From: Stenotrophomonas oahuensis
Lineage (GTDB): Bacteria; Pseudomonadota; Gammaproteobacteria; Xanthomonadales; Xanthomonadaceae
DNA length: 64,000 nucleotides
NCBI RefSeq assembly: GCF_031834595.1
Contig: NZ_CP115541.1
Location: 868,001 to 932,000, forward strand
Reading direction: 5' to 3'
Under the pieces are notes generated by a model, which was given only the letters and a program-made list of their open reading frames with translations, ran no database searches and had not been told where the DNA came from. Position numbers and translations under genes: made by a program. Numbering within the stretch: position 1 is the first letter of the stretch; every line of letters starts with the position of its first letter. Shown here piece by piece: positions 1 to 8,315 of the stretch.

Positions 1-255
1 ATCTGGATGGCGCGCGTAATGCACGCGCCATGGATCGCGTTCGCGTTTCCGGCCGTGGTTGCGCTGATTCCCGGGTCGTACGCCTTCCGTGGCCTGATCG
101 GTTCGCTGGCCATCATGAACAGCGGAGGCACGCTGCCGCCGTATCAGCTGGGTGCCACCCAGGCGGACCTGATCACCTTCGTGCTGCTGACCTGCGCGAT
201 TGGCAGCGCGCTGCTGGTAGTAGCCTCGTTGGCTCGAACGACTCCGCGCCGGTAG
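1..255 (+). CDS. Threonine/serine exporter-type membrane protein, C-terminal part
   Basis: The reading frame is open to the first base of the window, so the 5' end lies outside. The visible 84 residues are hydrophobic, with two or three probable membrane segments. A central stretch with ALIPGSYAFRGLIG resembles the C-terminal domain of the YjjB/ThrE2 family, the small partner of a split threonine/serine exporter. The family's role is amino acid or organic acid export across the inner membrane. The larger ThrE1-like partner would be expected upstream, outside the window. The next gene converges on it 14 bases downstream. The family assignment rests on a short fragment. Confidence 0.6.
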   Translation: MWMARVMHAPWIAFAFPAVVALIPGSYAFRGLIGSLAIMNSGGTLPPYQLGATQADLITFVLLTCAIGSALLVVASLARTTPRR

Positions 256-269
256 TGGCGACGCTCCGC

Positions 270-521
270 TCAATGCCCGGTAAACAGGCTCCGTATCCGA
301 CTGCAGAGCGGATGCAGCACCCAGGTATCAAACGCCGCCCAATGCTGGCGAAACTGGATGACCAGTAGCAGCACGAACACATCGATGCCGATCATATCGA
401 CCAGCAGAATCCCGGACAGCAGTTCGGGGTTCAGCACGAACAGCAGCAGCACTCCGAATCCAAGCAGTGCTGCCCACCGCTTCGCGACGGGCGAGTTCAG
501 CCTGGCAAGCAGGAAACGCAT
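270..521 (-). CDS. Small hypothetical membrane protein
   Basis: Eighty-three residues with two hydrophobic stretches (about residues 16-30 and 38-57) and positively charged ends, consistent with a small inner-membrane protein. No family was recognised. It starts 10 bases after the stop of the DUF2845-like gene on the same strand, with no strong ribosome-binding site of its own, so translational coupling is likely. It is the last gene of a probable three-gene leftward unit (1292 to 270). It could be a chance frame, but position and hydrophobicity favour a real gene. Confidence 0.5.
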   Translation of the reverse strand: MRFLLARLNSPVAKRWAALLGFGVLLLFVLNPELLSGILLVDMIGIDVFVLLLVIQFRQHWAAFDTWVLHPLCSRIRSLFTGH

Positions 522-531
522 CGCGCCGTTA

Positions 532-801
532 TCAGTTGAACATCTCGCGGATGCCGGTCACCTTGCCATCCTCGAAGGTGATGAGAATGGTCTTGCTGGA
601 CTTGTAGTACTCCCAGCGCTCACCCGTATTGGCACCAAACCGGTTCTCCAGCTGGACAACCCGGTCCGGCTTGCCGGCGACCTGGTTCACCTTGCCTGCG
701 GTATCACCGCTGGACACCAGCCGACCGCCGAACTCCACACTGCTGGCCACGGCAGTGCCTGCAAGCAGGCAGAGGGCCAACGACAGAATAATCCTGTTCA
801 T
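532..801 (-). CDS. Secreted DUF2845-like protein
   Basis: Eighty-nine residues starting with a clear Sec signal peptide (MNRIILSLALCLLAGTAVAS). The ATG at 801 was chosen because AAGGAG stands 7 bases upstream; an in-frame start further upstream would spoil the signal peptide. The mature part has the pattern of small periplasmic DUF2845 proteins: a Gly-Asp-Thr turn, a WEYYK motif and a C-terminal beta strand ending GKVTGIREMFN. This fold resembles BamE/SmpA-like small beta-rich proteins. The biochemical role is unknown. It lies between two small membrane-protein genes on the same strand. Confidence 0.65.
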   Translation of the reverse strand: MNRIILSLALCLLAGTAVASSVEFGGRLVSSGDTAGKVNQVAGKPDRVVQLENRFGANTGERWEYYKSSKTILITFEDGKVTGIREMFN

Positions 802-875
802 TTTGCTTCTCCTTGAAGCGTCGCGGGTAATGTCTGACGCTACTCTGCCACACTGCGAGCGACTCAGCATCCTCC

Positions 876-1292
876 CTAGATCGCGTAGCCCAGGGTGCGC
901 AGATACGACTCAAAGTAGTGCGCGAAAGCAAACCCGGCACCCGCCCCCGCCAGCACGAACAGCCATCCCCACAAGGAGGGCCGGGTAGTAGGCCCCAGCA
1001 CCCGGGAGGTCTTTCCGCCGAACACGGTGTAGGTGATGCCAGTCAGCAGGAAGAGCGGCAGAAGAAAGACAAACTTGCTGTCATAGGCCACGCGCTCGGC
1101 ACCTGCACGTGCGTCCGTCAGCGGCAGGTAGACGTCCATGATGAATATAACAAGCGCTGCCACCAGCGCGACCAGGCCGTAACCTCTGCTGGCAAAATCC
1201 AGCGGCCCCTCCTTGCCCTTCAATGACGGATCCTTTCGCCGGGCTTCCATCGCCTGCAAAAACGCGTCCGGTCGCTCCTGTTCAGCCGCCAT
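876..1292 (-). CDS. Hypothetical inner-membrane protein
   Basis: A 138-residue protein with a charged cytoplasmic-looking N-terminus (about 35 residues) and three probable transmembrane helices (about 36-56, 73-91 and 107-127). No domain was recognised. It is the first gene of the leftward group 1292-270; 74 bases separate it from the DUF2845-like gene. Nothing in the sequence indicates a substrate or partner, and it may be restricted to this lineage. Confidence 0.55.
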   Translation of the reverse strand: MAAEQERPDAFLQAMEARRKDPSLKGKEGPLDFASRGYGLVALVAALVIFIMDVYLPLTDARAGAERVAYDSKFVFLLPLFLLTGITYTVFGGKTSRVLGPTTRPSLWGWLFVLAGAGAGFAFAHYFESYLRTLGYAI

Positions 1293-1376
1293 GCCTGCAC
1301 TCCCCCTTGTATGCTTGGTTGCCGATAGTAGGCAGCTGAATGGCGCGATTCAAGAGACTTCAGGGTGAGGAGCGCG

Positions 1377-1784
1377 ATGGATTTTCTGGTCAACATCGAC
1401 GTGGACAATCTGGCCTCGGCAGAGGCGTTCTACACACGTGCCTTCGGGCTGACCCCGGGCCGCCGGTTCGCTGCCGATGGTGTGGAACTGCTGGGCGGCC
1501 CTGCCCCCATCTACCTGCTGGTGAAGCCGTCTGGCACGTCAGCCACGCCGCAGGTGCGGGATCGCCGCGACTACCGTCAGCACTGGACGCCGGTGCATCT
1601 GGACTGGGTGGTTGACGATCTGGACGCCGCACTGGACCGGGCCGTGGCCGCCGGGGCGCGGGTGGAACAGGCACCGGCGACCCATGCCTGGGGCCGGATC
1701 GCACTATTGGCCGATCCCTTCGGGCATGGCTTCTGCCTGCTGCAGTTCCTCGGCCGGGGCTACGACGAGATCGCCGATACCTAA
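1377..1784 (+). CDS. VOC-family (glyoxalase-fold) protein
   Basis: A 135-residue single-domain VOC protein. It begins MDFLVNIDVDNL and shows the beta-alpha-beta-beta-beta halves of the fold, with HLDWVVDDLDAAL at the start of the second half and DPFGHGFCLLQF near the end, typical of glyoxalase/bleomycin-resistance proteins. The ATG at 1377 follows GAGGAG at a good distance; a GTG four codons upstream is less likely. VOC proteins bind a metal and act in isomerisation, dioxygenation or drug binding, and the substrate cannot be read from sequence. It stands alone, 60 bases before the next gene on the same strand. Confidence 0.8.
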   Translation: MDFLVNIDVDNLASAEAFYTRAFGLTPGRRFAADGVELLGGPAPIYLLVKPSGTSATPQVRDRRDYRQHWTPVHLDWVVDDLDAALDRAVAAGARVEQAPATHAWGRIALLADPFGHGFCLLQFLGRGYDEIADT

Positions 1785-1844
1785 CGACGGGTGTAGGATC
1801 GACGGCAGGGAGACATCCTGCTTACCGCTGGCGGAGGCAGGTAC

Positions 1845-2705
1845 ATGCAGGACCTTCATATCGTCGACGGCGACAGCGCAGCGGCCTGTCTCAGGCATGC
1901 CATCGTCACTGGCCAGATGTCCGGCGAGGTATTCGCGCTCAACGACTGGCTGTCGGTTGGCCCGCTGGGAAGCGCCGCCGAACGCAACGCCTTTCTGAGT
2001 ACGCTCTACTTGCCGCCACCCTCCGCTGCCGGCGAGTTCGATGATCTCGAGCCAGGCGAAGACGCGTTCGCACGCTGGGTTGCGTTGAAGGCGCGCTTCC
2101 AGATTCCGGGCAGGGCAATCCTGTGGATCAGTGGAAACGCGTCGGATCATGTCCTGTTGCGAATGGCCTGCCACATGCTGAAGGCAACTCGCGCCATGCT
2201 CTGGCAGGTATCGGTTCCCGCATTCGAGGGCTGGTTCGAATCAGTGGCCGCGCATCCGCCTGAGGCGCTGGCGCGCTTCGCGCCATCTGCCCGACCCTTG
2301 AGCTCAGCCACAGCTGCGGCGTTGGCACGGGAATTCATCGCCATCGCCGCCCATCCAGAACCCGTACGCCACCTGGATGGCGACGGCACGCTTCGCTACC
2401 GCCCGATCGACCTGCACGATGCGCTGCTGCTGACCTGCTGTCCCTATCAGTGGACGCCAGCCAACTACGTGGCCGGCAATGCCATGTCACGCTGCGAACG
2501 GCGCAACGGTCTGAGTGACCACTTCTTCGCAGCGCGGTTGCGTGCACTGATCAAGAGCGGGCAGGTTGAGAGCCACATGCCGTTGTCGGATGCGGCGTGG
2601 GACTGGCGAATCAACGTGCGCCGCGTGGGCGGCACGGACCTGCCCAAAGTCAATCAGCGATTGCGGAACCGGTATGCCACCGATTCCGACGACGGACGTG
2701 CATAA
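1845..2705 (+). CDS. DUF1835-family protein
   Basis: A 286-residue soluble protein. The N-terminus (HIVDGDSAAACLRHA, then NDWLSVGPL) carries the hallmark GDSAA and D-x-LSxGP motifs of DUF1835. The C-terminal half has the arginine/aspartate-rich helices of the DUF3658 domain that often accompanies it. Function is unknown; members are cytoplasmic and often described as of possible regulatory role. GGAGG lies 8 bases before the ATG. Its last 52 bases overlap the end of the convergent glutaredoxin-like gene. Confidence 0.75.
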   Translation: MQDLHIVDGDSAAACLRHAIVTGQMSGEVFALNDWLSVGPLGSAAERNAFLSTLYLPPPSAAGEFDDLEPGEDAFARWVALKARFQIPGRAILWISGNASDHVLLRMACHMLKATRAMLWQVSVPAFEGWFESVAAHPPEALARFAPSARPLSSATAAALAREFIAIAAHPEPVRHLDGDGTLRYRPIDLHDALLLTCCPYQWTPANYVAGNAMSRCERRNGLSDHFFAARLRALIKSGQVESHMPLSDAAWDWRINVRRVGGTDLPKVNQRLRNRYATDSDDGRA

Positions 2706-3058
2706 GAGCGCCCGCCCACTTCCACCACGGGCAACTCATACATGCCATTGCGCAGCAACCCGGCGTGTCGGAACCGGCTGTCGAACTGCGCCTCAATCGC
2801 CGGCACATCGATGTCGTAGTAGCGCACCGGAATACCATCGCTCTGCAGGTCGGCCAGCATGCGGCGGGTGAAGCCGCAACCGGTGCGTCCGTAAACATCG
2901 ACGGCGGGGCCGGTCACCTGGTCCGCAGGCGTTGCCGGGATAGGATTGGCCATCAGCGCTTCGGCCTGCTGCGCACGGCTCGGGAAGAAGGTGCGCTTCG
3001 CGTGCAGCACGCCGCCCAGCAGGCTGAGAATCATCAGCAGAACAAACACGCGGTTCAT
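2654..3058 (-). CDS. Membrane-anchored or secreted glutaredoxin-like protein
   Basis: A 134-residue protein with an N-terminal hydrophobic segment (about residues 4-20, signal peptide or anchor) and a thioredoxin-fold domain from about residue 50. The active site is CGFT, where classical glutaredoxins have CPYC or CGFS; the second cysteine is missing, so a monothiol mechanism is expected. ELPVVEVGG gives the conserved cis-proline region. The ATG at 3058 has AGGG six bases upstream; an ATG two codons earlier directly abuts that site and is less likely. It lies 61 bases downstream of the AraC-type gene and overlaps the end of the convergent DUF1835-family gene. Confidence 0.7.
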   Translation of the reverse strand: MNRVFVLLMILSLLGGVLHAKRTFFPSRAQQAEALMANPIPATPADQVTGPAVDVYGRTGCGFTRRMLADLQSDGIPVRYYDIDVPAIEAQFDSRFRHAGLLRNGMYELPVVEVGGRSYARPSSESVAYRFRNR

Positions 3059-3119
3059 GGACATCCCTGTCAGACGGGCGTTGTGCCCGCGCGCACGCTA
3101 CCACGCCGCCTTGCAGCAC

Positions 3120-4004
3120 TCAATCGGGCTGACGCAGTCGCTGCGCGTCGCGAGCCGGCGGCAGCCCAAACAGGCGCGCGTACTCGCGGCTGAACTGCGA
3201 AGGACTGTCATAGCCCACCCGGTGCCCCGCCGTCGCGGCATCCAGGCCCTCGCCCACCATCAGCCGACGCGCTTCCTGCATGCGCAGCTGGCCACGGAAA
3301 TCCAGTGGACTCATGGCGGTGACCGCCTTGAAGTGCGCGTGAAAGCTGGAACGGCTCATGCCCGCCACCTCGGCCAGCATCTCGATGCGGCTGGCATCGC
3401 GATAGTTCGCACGCAACCACAGGATGGCGCGGGCGATCTGTGCCTGGCGGGTATCGGTGCGCGCCATGAGGTGGAACACTTCACCGTGTTCGCTGCTGAT
3501 CAGGCGGTAGAGCAGTTCGCGCAGCGCCAGTGGTGCCAGCGGGGCGATGTCCTGTGGCGTGTCGAGCAGCTTCAACAAGCGGGTCGCTGCCTCAAGCAGC
3601 GGGGAAGTCATTGCACCGAGCGTCAGCCCGGCGCTGTCATCCATCGCCGCGGGCAGCGGGCGTGGATGCTGCAGCGTCAGCTCACCCAGCAGGGCCGGAT
3701 CCAGATCCAGCTGCATGCACAGGTACGGGGCGGCTTCGCTGGCCTCCACCACCGCGCCCATCACCGGCAACCCCACCGTGGCCACCAGGTAACTGGCCGG
3801 ATCGTAGTGAAACACCCGTTCGCCCAAGGCCGCGCGCTTGCGGCCCTGCGCCACGAAGCACACCGTGGGTTCGTAGATCACCGGCATCGGCAGCGTCGGA
3901 CTGGCGCAGCGGATCAGGGTCACGCCCGGCAACGCGGTGGCGAAAGTGCCGTCACCGTGCGCATGGCGGGCAATGGCATCGCGGAAGGTAAGCAGCGCGG
4001 TCAT
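3120..4004 (-). CDS. AraC-family regulator with AraC_N (cupin-type) domain
   Basis: About 294 residues. The first two thirds match the AraC_N/type-I effector domain (VCFVAQGRKRAALGERVF is typical). The last ~100 residues form the double helix-turn-helix of AraC/XylS regulators, with SRSSFHAHFKAVTAMSPLDF in the first and DSPSQFSREYARLFG in the second. It is divergently transcribed from an aldo/keto reductase across a 117-base gap, the usual arrangement for a local activator and its target. The ATG at 4004 is preferred; a TTG twelve codons upstream is possible. The inducer is unknown. Confidence 0.88.
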   Translation of the reverse strand: MTALLTFRDAIARHAHGDGTFATALPGVTLIRCASPTLPMPVIYEPTVCFVAQGRKRAALGERVFHYDPASYLVATVGLPVMGAVVEASEAAPYLCMQLDLDPALLGELTLQHPRPLPAAMDDSAGLTLGAMTSPLLEAATRLLKLLDTPQDIAPLAPLALRELLYRLISSEHGEVFHLMARTDTRQAQIARAILWLRANYRDASRIEMLAEVAGMSRSSFHAHFKAVTAMSPLDFRGQLRMQEARRLMVGEGLDAATAGHRVGYDSPSQFSREYARLFGLPPARDAQRLRQPD

Positions 4005-4121
4005 GTCCGCATCATCGACCACCTTTGGACAATCGTGCAAGCATGCCGGCGAGGTGTTCTACCGCCTGCCGTGGATGGCTGCCGAGAATGTCCCCCATCA
4101 CCTGACGATGGGAACTGCGCC

Positions 4122-5195
4122 ATGCACACCGCCACATCACTGGACCACTACCGCCTGCTCGGCCGCTCCGGCCTGCGCGTTTCGCCGCTGTCGCTGGGCA
4201 CCATGACCTTCGGTGCTGACTGGGGCTGGGGCGCGGACGAAAGCGAGGCCCGCCGCATCTTTGATGCCTACGTGGATCGCGGCGGCAACTTCATCGACAC
4301 CTCGGTGAACTACACCAACGGGGCAGCCGAACAGATCCTGGGCCGCTTCGCCAAGGCCAAGCGCGACCAGCTGGTGCTGGCGACGAAGTACACCATGGCG
4401 CGCGATGCGGCCAACATCAATTCCGGCGGCAACCACCGCTACAACCTGGTGCGCTCGGTGGATACCAGCCTGCGTCAGCTGGATACCGACCGTATCGACC
4501 TGATGTACGTGCACGCCTGGGATTTCACCACCCAGCCGGAGGAAGTGATGCGCGCCCTGGACGATCTCGTCCGCGCCGGCAAGCTGCTGTACCTGGGCAT
4601 CTGCAATACCCCCGCGTGGCGGGTGGCGCAGATGCAGACCCTGGCCGACCTGCGCGGCTGGTCGCCGCTGGTGGCACTGCAGATCGAGTACAGCCTGGTC
4701 GAGCGCACGGTGGAACACGAGCTGCTGCCGATGGCGCAGGCGTTGGGCCTCGGCGTATTGCCTTGGTCGCCGCTGGGCGGCGGCATTCTCACCGGCAAGT
4801 ACAGCACCGCGGATCTGTCCGATGACAACAGCGCGGAAGTGTCGGGTGACCGCAAGGGCGTGATCGCCTCCATCGGTCACCTCAACACGCGTTCGCTGGC
4901 GATTGCGGACGTGGTCGGCAACGTTGCTGACGAGCTGGGGGCTTCGCGCGCGCAGGTGGCGCTGGCATGGACACTGGCACAGGCTGGCGTGGTGTCGCCG
5001 ATCATCGGCGCGCGCACGCTGGCACAGGCCGAGGACAATCTGGGCGCGCTCGCGGTATCACTGAGCACCGACCAGCTGCATCGCCTGCAAGCCGTCAGCG
5101 CCCCTGCACCGATCTTCCCGGAGCGCTTCATCGGCCGCCCGATGGCGCAGCAGCTGATCTTTGGTACCGCCACGCTCGGCGGCAGGCACGGATGA
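4122..5195 (+). CDS. Aldo/keto reductase
   Basis: A 357-residue (alpha/beta)8-barrel oxidoreductase. It begins with YRLLGRSGLRVSPLSLGTM, the usual first strand of the family. The catalytic Asp, Tyr and Lys fall in NFIDTSVNYTNG and LATKYT, and the NADPH-binding end is GARTLAQAEDNLGAL. The family reduces aldehydes and ketones with NADPH in the cytoplasm, and the physiological substrate is not predictable. The reading frame is open far upstream, but ATG 4122 is where homology begins and it has a moderate ribosome-binding site. It is probably controlled by the divergent AraC-type regulator. Confidence 0.9.
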   Translation: MHTATSLDHYRLLGRSGLRVSPLSLGTMTFGADWGWGADESEARRIFDAYVDRGGNFIDTSVNYTNGAAEQILGRFAKAKRDQLVLATKYTMARDAANINSGGNHRYNLVRSVDTSLRQLDTDRIDLMYVHAWDFTTQPEEVMRALDDLVRAGKLLYLGICNTPAWRVAQMQTLADLRGWSPLVALQIEYSLVERTVEHELLPMAQALGLGVLPWSPLGGGILTGKYSTADLSDDNSAEVSGDRKGVIASIGHLNTRSLAIADVVGNVADELGASRAQVALAWTLAQAGVVSPIIGARTLAQAEDNLGALAVSLSTDQLHRLQAVSAPAPIFPERFIGRPMAQQLIFGTATLGGRHG

Positions 5196-5210
5196 GCGTG
5201 CGCCTCGCGG

Positions 5211-5855
5211 TCAGTTCGACAGGTACTGCTCGGCGTAGAAGCTTTGCAGGAATTCGTCGGCCCGCTGCGCAGACAACCCCTGCTCGCGCGCCTTCGCCAG
5301 CTCCCGCTGATAGTCAGGGGTCTGCCGGTACGCATCGAACTGCTTCTTTTTATAGGCAGCGAACGCCTCGGCATCCAGTGCGAGGTGTTCAGTGACCTTG
5401 CCTGCCTTGACCTTGATCAGCTGGTAGTGGTCGTACATGGAGCCATAGCCCATGTGAACGTACTCGGTCATGCGACCGTCCGGTATCACCAGGGCACCGG
5501 TGTACCACCGCGCGGCCACCGGTGATGATGCATCGGGGAAGATCGTCGACATCACGCTCTTGACCTCCGGTTCAGCGCTGTTTCGCTGATAGATGTCGAT
5601 GGTCACGTCGGCCAGCACCAGTTCGCCGTTCTCGATCCGCCAGTGCGCCACATAGCCGCGCCAGCTGGCCGTGGACTGGCCTTCTGCCGGCGAGCGCGAG
5701 CCGATCTTGTCGAGATGCGAGGCCAAAGGGTTCGTGTTCAGCGACAGCGTCTTGCCGTCGATCTCGATCCGATCCGGGATCTGCGCCGTGGCCGAGGCCA
5801 TCCGAGGCAGGCACACGGCCAACAGGCCAATCAACAGGAAGTTCAGGTAGCGCAT
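5211..5855 (-). CDS. Hypothetical secreted protein
   Basis: A 214-residue protein with a signal peptide (MRYLNFLLIGLLAVCLPRMASA) and no recognised domain. The mature part is mixed alpha/beta with a lysine/glutamine-rich helical C-terminus (YKKKQFDAYRQTPDYQREL). AAAGGAG lies just upstream of ATG 5855 and fixes the start. It begins 17 bases after the LysR-type gene on the same strand, so the two are probably one transcript. It could be a periplasmic accessory, but no function can be assigned. Confidence 0.6.
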   Translation of the reverse strand: MRYLNFLLIGLLAVCLPRMASATAQIPDRIEIDGKTLSLNTNPLASHLDKIGSRSPAEGQSTASWRGYVAHWRIENGELVLADVTIDIYQRNSAEPEVKSVMSTIFPDASSPVAARWYTGALVIPDGRMTEYVHMGYGSMYDHYQLIKVKAGKVTEHLALDAEAFAAYKKKQFDAYRQTPDYQRELAKAREQGLSAQRADEFLQSFYAEQYLSN

Positions 5856-5872
5856 GCGATCTCCTTTCGCCC

Positions 5873-6763
5873 TCACACCGGTTCGTGAAGCATGTCGACG
5901 AACGCGCGCAGGGCCGAGGACATCTGCCGCTGGCGGGGGTAGTACAGCACGAAACCGGGAAACGGTTCACTCCACTCCTCCAGCACGGCCTGCATCTGGC
6001 CGGCATCGAGCCAGGGGCGGGCTGCGTCTTCCAGCACGTACGCCAGCCCGAAGCCATCCAGCACGGCGCGGATGATCGTGGTCTGCTCACTCAAGGTCAG
6101 CCGGCCCTGCACGTCCAGTTCCAGCGACTGCCCGTCGCGGTCGAACTGCCACTTGTACAGATGCCCACTGGCAAACCGGAAGCGGATGCACTCGTGCTGC
6201 AGCAGGTCGCGCGGATGCTGCGGAGCCGGGTGGCGTTCCAGATACGCCGGCGAGGCCACGATCATCCCGCGCAGTGGCCGCCCCAGCGGTACTGCCACCA
6301 TGTCCTCGGGCACAAACTCATGTAGCCGCACCCCGGCGTCGAACCCTTCGGAGACGATGTCGACCAGACCGTCGTTCTCGGTTAGCTCCAGGCGCACGTC
6401 CGGGTGGGCATGCAGAAAGCGGGTCAGGCGCGGGCCCAGCTGGGTCGGCACGGCGGCGCGCGCCGCGTTGATCCGCAGCAGCCCGGCCGGGGCGGCGCGG
6501 AAGTGATTCATTTCTTCCAGCGCGTCGCTCACCTGGTTCAGTGCCGGCTGCAGCCGGTCCAGCAGCCGTTGGCCGGCCTCGGTCAGCGCCACGCTGCGGG
6601 TGGTGCGGTGGAACAGCCCCACCCCCAGGCGTTCCTCCAGCGCGCGGATCGCGTAGCTCACGGCCGACGTGGACAGGGTCAGCTCGGCCCCGGCCTTGCG
6701 GAAGCTGCGATGGCGGGCCACGGCGGCAAAGGCGGCGAGGTGGGTGAGATTGTCAGTGGCCAT
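5873..6763 (-). CDS. LysR-family transcriptional regulator
   Basis: A 296-residue protein with the LysR layout. A winged helix-turn-helix occupies residues ~5-62 (FRKAGAELTLSTSAVSYAIR, then ALEERLGVGLFHRTTRSVAL). A periplasmic-binding-protein-like effector domain follows from ~90. It is divergent to the zinc alcohol dehydrogenase gene with a 104-base shared promoter region, so it most likely regulates that gene and itself. ATG 6763 starts just before the HTH; upstream in-frame codons have no homology character. The effector is unknown. Confidence 0.9.
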   Translation of the reverse strand: MATDNLTHLAAFAAVARHRSFRKAGAELTLSTSAVSYAIRALEERLGVGLFHRTTRSVALTEAGQRLLDRLQPALNQVSDALEEMNHFRAAPAGLLRINAARAAVPTQLGPRLTRFLHAHPDVRLELTENDGLVDIVSEGFDAGVRLHEFVPEDMVAVPLGRPLRGMIVASPAYLERHPAPQHPRDLLQHECIRFRFASGHLYKWQFDRDGQSLELDVQGRLTLSEQTTIIRAVLDGFGLAYVLEDAARPWLDAGQMQAVLEEWSEPFPGFVLYYPRQRQMSSALRAFVDMLHEPV

Positions 6764-6867
6764 GATTGTGCAGTCCGCCTTGATGACACATGCCGATATC
6801 GGGACTCCCGGTGGCCCGGGTGCGGGGGTATTGTAAAGCGCCTTTCCACAAACCCCAGGAGACCCCC

Positions 6868-7920
6868 ATGTCACTTGCCCATGGCTATGCCGTGCATGAC
6901 AACCAGGCCCCGCTGGTGCCGTTCACCTTCGAACGCCGCGCGGTCGGTGCCGATGACGTGCGCATCCAGATCCTCTACAGCGGCATCTGCCACTCCGACC
7001 TGCACCAGGCCCGCGACGACTGGGGCGGCGCGCTGTTCCCGATGGTCCCGGGCCACGAGATCATCGGCCGGGTCACCGAGGTCGGTGCAAACGTCACCCG
7101 CTTCAAGGTCGGCGATTTCGCCGGCGTGGGGTGCATGGTCGACTCGTGCCGTCACTGCGATGCGTGCGAACACGACCTGGAGCAGTACTGCGAAAAGGGC
7201 CCGACCTACACCTACAACAGCAAGGAACGCGGCGCCGACCAGCTGACCTACGGCGGCTATTCCGACCACGTGGTGGTGGAACAGCGCTTCGTGGTGAAGG
7301 TCTCTGAAAAGCTCGACCTGAAGGCCGCTGCACCGCTGCTGTGTGCGGGCATCACCACCTACTCGCCGCTGCGTCACTGGAAGGTCGGTCCCGGCCAGAA
7401 GGTCGGCGTGATCGGTCTGGGTGGCCTTGGCCACATGGGCGTGAAGTTCGCCAAGGCGATGGGTGCGACCGTGGTGATGATCACCACCACCCCGGAAAAG
7501 GGTGCGGACGCCAAGCGTCTTGGCGCGGATGAAGTCCTGGTCTCGCGCGACCCGGCGCAGATGAAGGCACACGCGGGCAGCTTCGATTTCCTGCTCAACA
7601 CCATCCCGGTCAGCCACGACACCAACCCGTACATGTCGCTGCTCAAGCGTGACGCCACCATGTGCCTGGTCGGCGTGATCACCGAACTGGACCCGCCGCT
7701 GTACGGCTCCAGCGTGATCTTCGGCCGCAAGCACGTGACCGGCTCGGCGATCGGCGGCATGGCCGAAACCCAGGAAATGATGGACTTCTGTGCCGAACAC
7801 AACATCGTCAGCGACGTGGAAGTGATCGACATCAAGACCGTCAACGAAGCCTGGGCGCGCATGGCGAAGAACGACGTGCGTTATCGCTTCGTGATCGATA
7901 TGGCGACATTGGCGGCATGA
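6868..7920 (+). CDS. Zinc-dependent NAD(P) alcohol dehydrogenase (YahK/CAD-like)
   Basis: A 350-residue medium-chain dehydrogenase. Catalytic zinc ligands lie in GICHSDLHQ and VPGHEIIG. The structural zinc site is the four-cysteine cluster CRHCDACEHDLEQYC. The cofactor site is GLGGLGHMGVKFAKAMGA. The pattern is that of cinnamyl-alcohol-type and YahK aldehyde reductases, which reduce a broad range of aldehydes with NADPH in the cytoplasm. CAGGAG lies upstream of ATG 6868. The divergent LysR-type regulator is the likely controller. A SMAG-unlike palindromic repeat and a strong terminator follow. Confidence 0.92.
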   Translation: MSLAHGYAVHDNQAPLVPFTFERRAVGADDVRIQILYSGICHSDLHQARDDWGGALFPMVPGHEIIGRVTEVGANVTRFKVGDFAGVGCMVDSCRHCDACEHDLEQYCEKGPTYTYNSKERGADQLTYGGYSDHVVVEQRFVVKVSEKLDLKAAAPLLCAGITTYSPLRHWKVGPGQKVGVIGLGGLGHMGVKFAKAMGATVVMITTTPEKGADAKRLGADEVLVSRDPAQMKAHAGSFDFLLNTIPVSHDTNPYMSLLKRDATMCLVGVITELDPPLYGSSVIFGRKHVTGSAIGGMAETQEMMDFCAEHNIVSDVEVIDIKTVNEAWARMAKNDVRYRFVIDMATLAA

Positions 7921-7962
7921 AGCGCAAGGCGTAGAAGCCTTCGTCTGCTGTTCTACGTGCTT

Positions 7963-8068
7963 GGGGCGGCGGGCACGGGGGTACGGGACACGCCGTGAAC
8001 CCATCCATGGGGGCTCGTCGAAAACATCCATGTTTTCAACGGTCCCGTACCCCCGCACCCGCCACCCC
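7963..8068 (+). repeat. Long-arm palindromic element, copy 1
   Basis: Arms at 7963-7989 and 8042-8068 are inverted repeats matching at 25 of 27 positions. Between them are a core beginning GACACGCCGTGAACCCATCC and a small hairpin whose loop reads CATCCATG. The 395-base gap 7921-8315 between the convergent dehydrogenase and gshA genes holds this element, a terminator and a second copy in opposite orientation. No coding potential is seen in the gap. Confidence 0.75.
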
Positions 8069-8098
8069 GAGAGAGTTGGTCGGTAGCCTAAGAACAGC

Positions 8099-8128
8099 AA
8101 AAAGCCGGCCATTGGCCGGCTTTTTTTT
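8099..8128. terminator. Rho-independent terminator
   Basis: Seven-bp perfect stem GCCGGCC/GGCCGGC with a three-base loop (8104-8120), flanked by five A on the left and eight T on the right. It can therefore act in both directions, for the alcohol dehydrogenase (rightward) and gshA (leftward). Confidence 0.85.
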
Positions 8129-8158
8129 GCAATTCGATCCGCATTGCGCGATCCATCG

Positions 8159-8273
8159 GGGGAGGCCATCGGGTAGCCCCCGGAGAGACACTCCACGGCA
8201 TGGATGCCGTGGAGTAGCCTACATGGACGTACTTGCGGCGTGTCTCGGAGCGGGGCTGCCCGATGGCCTCCCC
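8159..8273 (-). repeat. Long-arm palindromic element, copy 2
   Basis: Outer arms 8159-8180 and 8252-8273 match at 21 of 22 positions as inverted repeats. The inner arms GAGACAC/GTGTCTC (8185-8191, 8240-8246) extend the pairing. Read on the minus strand, the core resembles copy 1 (GACACGCCG..., TCCATG, GGCT) and has the same CATCCATG-loop hairpin with a different stem. Arms are compensatory within each copy but unrelated between copies. Confidence 0.7.
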
Positions 8274-8315
8274 ACACTGAACAATGAAAACGCTGCTTTT
8301 GTTGCAGAGACCAAA

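Noticed and set aside
2946..4121. Upstream open extension of the aldo/keto reductase frame
   Set aside because: It is antisense to the AraC-type gene and shows none of the family's features. The reductase begins at 4122.
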